A stretch of DNA of 15,688 nt from NCBI GenBank assembly GCA_016234345.1, contig JACRFG010000061.1:1-15688 (forward strand), read 5' to 3'. Of this stretch, positions 12,825 through 15,688 are shown piece after piece. A program made the translations under genes and the position numbers. The notes beneath the pieces were generated by a model, which saw nothing but the letters and a program-made list of their open reading frames with translations, did not search any database and was not told the origin of the DNA. This DNA is from Candidatus Jorgensenbacteria bacterium (GTDB lineage Bacteria > Patescibacteriota > Minisyncoccia > UBA6257 > GWB1-50-10). Within the stretch, counting starts at the first letter, position 1, and every line of letters begins with the position of its first letter.

Positions 12825-13163
12825 ATGGAATACACAGGAAATGATTTTTATTGCGATGTTGCATTGAAAGATACTTCAATGCTTAAAAAAGAATATGATA
12901 GTGAAAATATTCTTGCTTATCATCATACTCGTCCGTCTTGGCCTGTACATATTGTCATAGTGCCAAAGAAGCATATTTCTTCATTCACAAACAGAGAAAA
13001 AGGGGATGATGTTATAATTAGTGAGATGTTAGAAGTTATACGAACTATTGCTAAAAAAGTAGAAAAAGAAGAGGGCGCAGCAAGAATTTTGACTAATCTT
13101 GGAAAGTATCAGGACTCCAAACATTTGCATTTCCATGTGAGTAGTGGGGATGCGTTAAGGTAA
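12825..13163 (+). CDS. HIT (histidine triad) family protein
   Basis: HIT proteins are small nucleotide hydrolases/transferases acting on nucleoside phosphoramidates or dinucleoside polyphosphates. The 112-residue product shows the defining H-x-H-x-H triad at H100, H102 and H104 (SKHLHFHV), where the middle His is the nucleophile, the nucleotide-binding stretch with TRPSWPVHIVIVPKKHISSF (about 35-54), and NLGKYQDSKH before the triad, as in other HIT proteins. The CxxC zinc motif seen in some relatives is absent. The length suits a single-domain HIT protein. The gene is visibly more AT-rich than its upstream neighbours. Substrate is unknown. Confidence 0.88.
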   Translation: MEYTGNDFYCDVALKDTSMLKKEYDSENILAYHHTRPSWPVHIVIVPKKHISSFTNREKGDDVIISEMLEVIRTIAKKVEKEEGAARILTNLGKYQDSKHLHFHVSSGDALR

Positions 13164-13226
13164 TTCAAGCCCATTCCATTAGTTCGGTTTGTAGGTAGTT
13201 CTAATTAAATACAAAAGTAGTCCACT

Positions 13227-13538
13227 ATGAAAAAATCAGATTATTTTATAAGGAGCTTGTTGCATGCGGCCGGTGTTTTTATATATGTTTTTTTGGTTGC
13301 TTCGATCATGTTTAACAACAAAGCAATTTTTGGAGAAGAAGTTGGCATACTCGTTCCGCTTTTTATGCTCCTTTTGTTTGTTGTTTCGGCTTCAATCACC
13401 GGACTTTTGGTTTTAGGGAAACCCATATTTTTATACATTAATGGTTTTAAAAAGGAAGCGCTTATCTTACTGTTTGCCACGTTGGCGTGGCTTGTGGTGT
13501 TTCTTGTCGGGGTAATGAGCATCTTTTTGTTATCGTAG
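13227..13538 (+). CDS. Small membrane protein with three predicted helices
   Basis: The 103-residue product has hydrophobic helices at about 9-28, 42-64 and 81-102, with a Lys/Asn loop (YINGFKKEA) before the last one. No enzyme motif is present. From memory, similar three-helix proteins with a SASITG-x-LVLGKPI core are common in Patescibacteria genomes; this is recollection, not a search. No clear SD or promoter is seen. It precedes the NUDIX gene by 30 nt on the same strand and may be co-transcribed with it. Confidence 0.7.
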   Translation: MKKSDYFIRSLLHAAGVFIYVFLVASIMFNNKAIFGEEVGILVPLFMLLLFVVSASITGLLVLGKPIFLYINGFKKEALILLFATLAWLVVFLVGVMSIFLLS

Positions 13539-13568
13539 AGTACCGAATTTAAAGGGATATCATAAAGC

Positions 13569-14078
13569 ATGGATACTGTAATTTGGGTTGATGAGAACGA
13601 TGTTGTTATCGGTGAAATACCGAGAAGTAAAGCGCATGAGGAAGGGTTGCTACACAGGATTGCGGTTGTGTATGTCGTTAATGAGCGTGGTGAGATATTA
13701 GTACAGGAACGGATGAGCGGTAGGTTTGATCATTCTTCGGCTGGACATGTTGATCCGGGGGAAACATATGAAAGCGCAGCGAAGAGGGAACTGACCGAGG
13801 AGTTAGATATTAAAAACGTAGCGCTTAAAGAATTATTATCAGCTTCGATTTCTTACGATACAGAATCTCATACGGGTAATAAAGTGAGACATATGTATAG
13901 ATTTTTTGAATATCGCGGAGAGCCGCAGGCCGTCAATTATAAAGAAATGCGGAGAGTGTTTTGGCAAAATCCGATGGATGTTTGGCGCGATATGCAGAAT
14001 GATATGGATAATAAAAAATATACCGGCGGCTTTAAAAGCTCACTCAAAAATTATTTGAAAATAAAAAATATTTCGTAA
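13569..14078 (+). CDS. NUDIX hydrolase
   Basis: NUDIX enzymes hydrolyse nucleoside diphosphates linked to another group. The 169-residue product carries the Nudix box at about 59-81: G59-x5-E65-x7-R73-E74-L-T-E77-E78-L-D-I81, with all Mg-binding glutamates present; the late Gly of the consensus is Asp80. The N-terminus (VIWVDENDVVIGEIPRSKAH) and the segment HRIAVVYVVNERGEILVQER resemble Nudix proteins of the isopentenyl-diphosphate isomerase-like branch, but the specific isomerase residues cannot be confirmed. Substrate is unknown. Its stop is immediately followed by a likely gene remnant on the same strand. Confidence 0.85.
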   Translation: MDTVIWVDENDVVIGEIPRSKAHEEGLLHRIAVVYVVNERGEILVQERMSGRFDHSSAGHVDPGETYESAAKRELTEELDIKNVALKELLSASISYDTESHTGNKVRHMYRFFEYRGEPQAVNYKEMRRVFWQNPMDVWRDMQNDMDNKKYTGGFKSSLKNYLKIKNIS

Positions 14079-14231
14079 CAGTTCGCGGTACTCACCTGTT
14101 TAGGACTGCTTAACATCGATGCTAAAGCTGAAACGCTCGTGAACGGCAAGAAAGTCGGTCCCGAGTAGGTGATTAAAGAAAAAGATAAGACGTTAGAGTT
14201 TGTGCGACTGGCCGGTCAAAAGGGTCAGTGA
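14079..14231 (+). pseudogene. Probable gene remnant with an in-frame TAG
   Basis: Directly after the NUDIX stop, one frame reads 29 sense codons ending KAETLVNGKKVGPE, a TAG (14166-14168), then VIKEKDKTLEFVRLAGQKGQ and TGA (14229-14231). The composition is protein-like, and the VNGKK...VIKEKDKTLEFVR pattern resembles the end of a beta-grasp (ThiS/TGS-like) domain, in which a strand, a glycine turn and a second strand follow each other. No plausible start codon lies upstream. It could be the 3' end of a decayed gene. The family idea is tentative. Confidence 0.4.
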
Positions 14232-14248
14232 GTATAGTTATTATCATG

Positions 14249-14279
14249 AGCGCTACTTTGTTTAAAAGCAGCGCTTTTT
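14249..14279 (+). terminator. Rho-independent terminator after the NUDIX/remnant region
   Basis: AGCGCT (14249-14254) and AGCGCT (14270-14275) form the outer stem; after an A-C mismatch, CTTT pairs with AAAG over a 5-nt loop. TTTTT follows (14275-14279). Confidence 0.65.
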
Positions 14280-14432
14280 CATTTGTCGTGTATAAGCTCA
14301 TTTACCCCTAAAAGAGGCGAGTTAATAATCTGTGCATAAAACCTCGTCCTAAAAATAAAAAAGATAGAGAATAAAACGATTTTTAATACGTTTAATAAAT
14401 TTTCAGCGGATTTTTTATTTTCTGTTAAGTGG

Positions 14433-14438
14433 TATAAT
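14433..14438 (+). promoter_or_regulatory. mraZ promoter -10 element
   Basis: A perfect TATAAT lies 65 nt before ATG 14504. No good -35 is visible 16-18 nt upstream. Transcription would start near 14445, just before the G-rich repeats. Confidence 0.55.
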
Positions 14439-14450
14439 TGTTTATGTAAG

Positions 14451-14494
14451 TGGGGAATTGTGGATAACTATGGGGATAACCCCCACTTCTGGGG
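14451..14494 (+). promoter_or_regulatory. Putative MraZ operator: TGG-type repeats at 10-bp spacing
   Basis: TGGGG (14451-14455), TGGAT (14461-14465) and TGGGG (14471-14475) are exactly 10 bp apart, and a fourth TGGGG lies at 14490-14494 (19 bp further). Known MraZ operators are TGGGA-like direct repeats separated by 5 nt, placed upstream of mraZ, so this array fits autorepression. In RNA, CCCCACTT (14481-14488) can pair with AAGTGGGG (14448-14455), and CCCCA alone with the third repeat. Confidence 0.65.
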
Positions 14495-14503
14495 ATAACA
14501 TCT

Positions 14504-14935
14504 ATGCTTCTTGGTGAATACAAACATACGTTAGATACAAAAGGTCGATTGGCAATACCAGTCAAGTTTCGTGACAAACTCGAATCTGGAACCATTATCA
14601 CGAGAGGTTTAGACCGATGTCTTTTTATTTTCGGCAGAAAAGAATGGGAGAATTTAGTCGGTAAATTAGTTCAATTACCGCTCGCGCAAGCTAACTCGCG
14701 AGCTTTTGTTCGTTTAATGCTCGCTGGCGCAATGGATGTAGAGCTTGATAAGCAAGGTCGTATTCTTATTCCAGATTATTTGCGTACATATGCCGACCTT
14801 TCTAAAGAGACGATTGTTGCCGGACTCTTTAATCGAGTGGAGGTGTGGGATGCTAAACTTTGGAGTGACTACAAAGCCAAAACTGAATCGGCTTCGGATG
14901 AAATAGCAGAAAAATTGGGAGAGCTGGGGATTTAG
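14504..14935 (+). CDS. mraZ: Transcriptional regulator MraZ
   Basis: MraZ is the first gene of the division and cell-wall (dcw) cluster and represses that cluster by binding direct repeats in its own promoter. The 143-residue product has the two SpoVT/AbrB-like halves, each with the D-x3-R signature: D11-TKG-R15 (in DTKGRLAIPVKFRD) and D82-KQG-R86 (in DKQGRILIPDYLR). The start MLLGEYKHTLD is typical. GGGGA at 14491-14495 is a possible weak SD. It is followed by rsmH after 2 nt. Confidence 0.96.
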   Translation: MLLGEYKHTLDTKGRLAIPVKFRDKLESGTIITRGLDRCLFIFGRKEWENLVGKLVQLPLAQANSRAFVRLMLAGAMDVELDKQGRILIPDYLRTYADLSKETIVAGLFNRVEVWDAKLWSDYKAKTESASDEIAEKLGELGI

Positions 14936-14937
14936 GT

Positions 14938-15688
14938 ATGAGTCGTTCCCACGAACCCGTTCTTTTAAACGAAGTGATAGGAGTTTTGAATCCGCAGCCG
15001 GGAGAATTTTTTATTGATGGTACGGCCGGTAGCGGCGGACATTTTGCTCTCGTTGTTCAAAGAATAGGGTCGAAGGGTACGGCTCTTGGCATTGATCGCG
15101 ACAAGAACGCAGTAGAAAGGCTACAACATAAGTTCAACTTGTTGGGAGAGACAACCAGAATAATAATCGAACAAGGTAATTATGCTGATCTTCCGGATAT
15201 TTTAAAAAATAAAAATATGAATCTTGCCGACTGCTTATTACTCGATTTGGGTTTTTCTCGAGAACAGATAGAAGCGCAAGGACGAGGATTTAGTTTTTTG
15301 CGCGACGAGCCATTGGATATGAGATATGATCCGGATTCAAAAATAATGACTGCAGCCGAAGTAATTAATAAATTAGGAGAAGAGGAACTCTCTTCGATCT
15401 TTATCAAATATGGGGAAGAGCGTTATGCCAAATCGATAGCACGGGTTATCGCAACGTCAAGGAAACGTATGACTATTCAAACTACCGGAGATCTCGTGCG
15501 GATAATTGAAATGACGGTAAGACGTACCAGATTGCATCCGGCGACGAGAGTGTTCCAAGCTTTGCGTATTTATGTGAACAGGGAACTTGAGAATTTAGAA
15601 TCAGTTCTTCGTAATCTTAGCCATATCGTAAGCGTTGGTGGTCGGGTGGCTGTGATCAGTTTCCATTCGCTCGAAGATAGAATCGTTA
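14938..15688 (+). CDS. rsmH: 16S rRNA m4C1402 methyltransferase RsmH (3' partial)
   Basis: RsmH methylates N4 of C1402 in 16S rRNA with S-adenosylmethionine. The first 250 residues are in the window and the gene runs off the right edge without a stop. The start SRSHEPVLLNEVI is the family N-terminus. FIDGTAGSGGH (25-35) is the SAM-binding loop, followed by LLLDLGFSREQIE, RGFSFLRDEPLDMRYD, GEERYAKSIARVI, HPATRVFQALRIYVNRELENLE and VISFHSLEDRIV, all standard for the family. ATG 14938 lies 2 nt after the mraZ stop, the usual dcw arrangement. ftsL/ftsI-type genes would be expected beyond the edge. Confidence 0.97.
   Translation, partial: MSRSHEPVLLNEVIGVLNPQPGEFFIDGTAGSGGHFALVVQRIGSKGTALGIDRDKNAVERLQHKFNLLGETTRIIIEQGNYADLPDILKNKNMNLADCLLLDLGFSREQIEAQGRGFSFLRDEPLDMRYDPDSKIMTAAEVINKLGEEELSSIFIKYGEERYAKSIARVIATSRKRMTIQTTGDLVRIIEMTVRRTRLHPATRVFQALRIYVNRELENLESVLRNLSHIVSVGGRVAVISFHSLEDRIV

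Larger units (their letters stand above)
14280..14503 (+). other. AT-rich intergenic region before mraZ
   Basis: Together with the remnant and terminator, this makes about 425 nt without an intact gene. 14280-14430 is AT-rich and I see no ORF, tRNA or clear hairpin there. The mraZ control region starts at about 14433. Confidence 0.6.

Noticed and set aside
13241..13570. 109-codon open frame on the minus strand opposite the three-helix protein
   Set aside because: It mirrors the plus-strand gene, its product has no recognisable features, and the plus-strand product has clear membrane helices.
1..15688. Phage, CRISPR array, insertion sequence or toxin-antitoxin system
   Set aside because: No integrase, transposase, spaced direct repeats or recognisable toxin/antitoxin pair could be found; the window is mainly housekeeping.

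Overview
The window reads as a compact stretch of a chromosome with moderate GC (about 40-45 % by eye) from a Patescibacteria/CPR-like bacterium, most likely of the Parcubacteria type. This assignment is inference. It rests on densely packed housekeeping genes, a secE-nusG-rplK operon that closes with a terminator and has no rplA (L1), a threonyl-tRNA synthetase without the N-terminal TGS domain, a small three-helix membrane protein of a kind I associate with CPR genomes, and start codons that mostly lack Shine-Dalgarno (SD) sequences. Seven genes end in TAG, so the code looks standard.

Layout. 1-1693: 3' part of gyrB, interrupted by one in-frame amber codon. 1743-2922: secE, nusG, rplK, then a terminator. 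3023-4456: two convergent nucleoside-monophosphate-kinase-like genes sharing one bidirectional terminator. 4533-5996: gatB. 6050-8026: an accessory block with a secreted predicted beta-barrel protein, a 17-codon ORF, an 80-aa membrane protein and an unrecognised helical protein with a proline/lysine-rich tail. 8050-8952 (minus): miaA. 9047-9580: a membrane-anchored, degenerate vWA-like protein. 9625-11367 (minus): thrS. 11368-11736: a dense regulatory region with a 13-codon ORF inside a perfect 30-bp palindrome, the rplJ promoter and an L10-type attenuator leader. 11737-12645: rplJ and rplL plus terminator. 12697-12771: tRNA-Val(CAC). 12825-14078: HIT protein, membrane protein, NUDIX hydrolase. 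14079-14231: a probable gene remnant. 14433-15688: mraZ, with repeats that look like its operator, and the start of rsmH (the window ends inside it).

Most genes serve DNA topology, translation (L11, L10, L12, GatB, ThrS, MiaA, tRNA-Val), transcription elongation and secretion (NusG, SecE), nucleotide metabolism and the start of the division/cell-wall cluster. No phage, CRISPR array or insertion sequence was seen.

The most notable signals are the gyrB lesion, where the stop codon sits in a cluster of non-consensus residues that includes the ATP-sensing QTK lysine; a split between housekeeping genes with a -10 box 6-12 nt from the start and no SD, and accessory genes with a TTGAC(A/C)-18 nt-TAT promoter, a leader of about 36-43 nt and a clear SD; a predicted outer-membrane-type barrel in a genome of a lineage thought to lack an outer membrane; and the L10 attenuator and MraZ-type operator.
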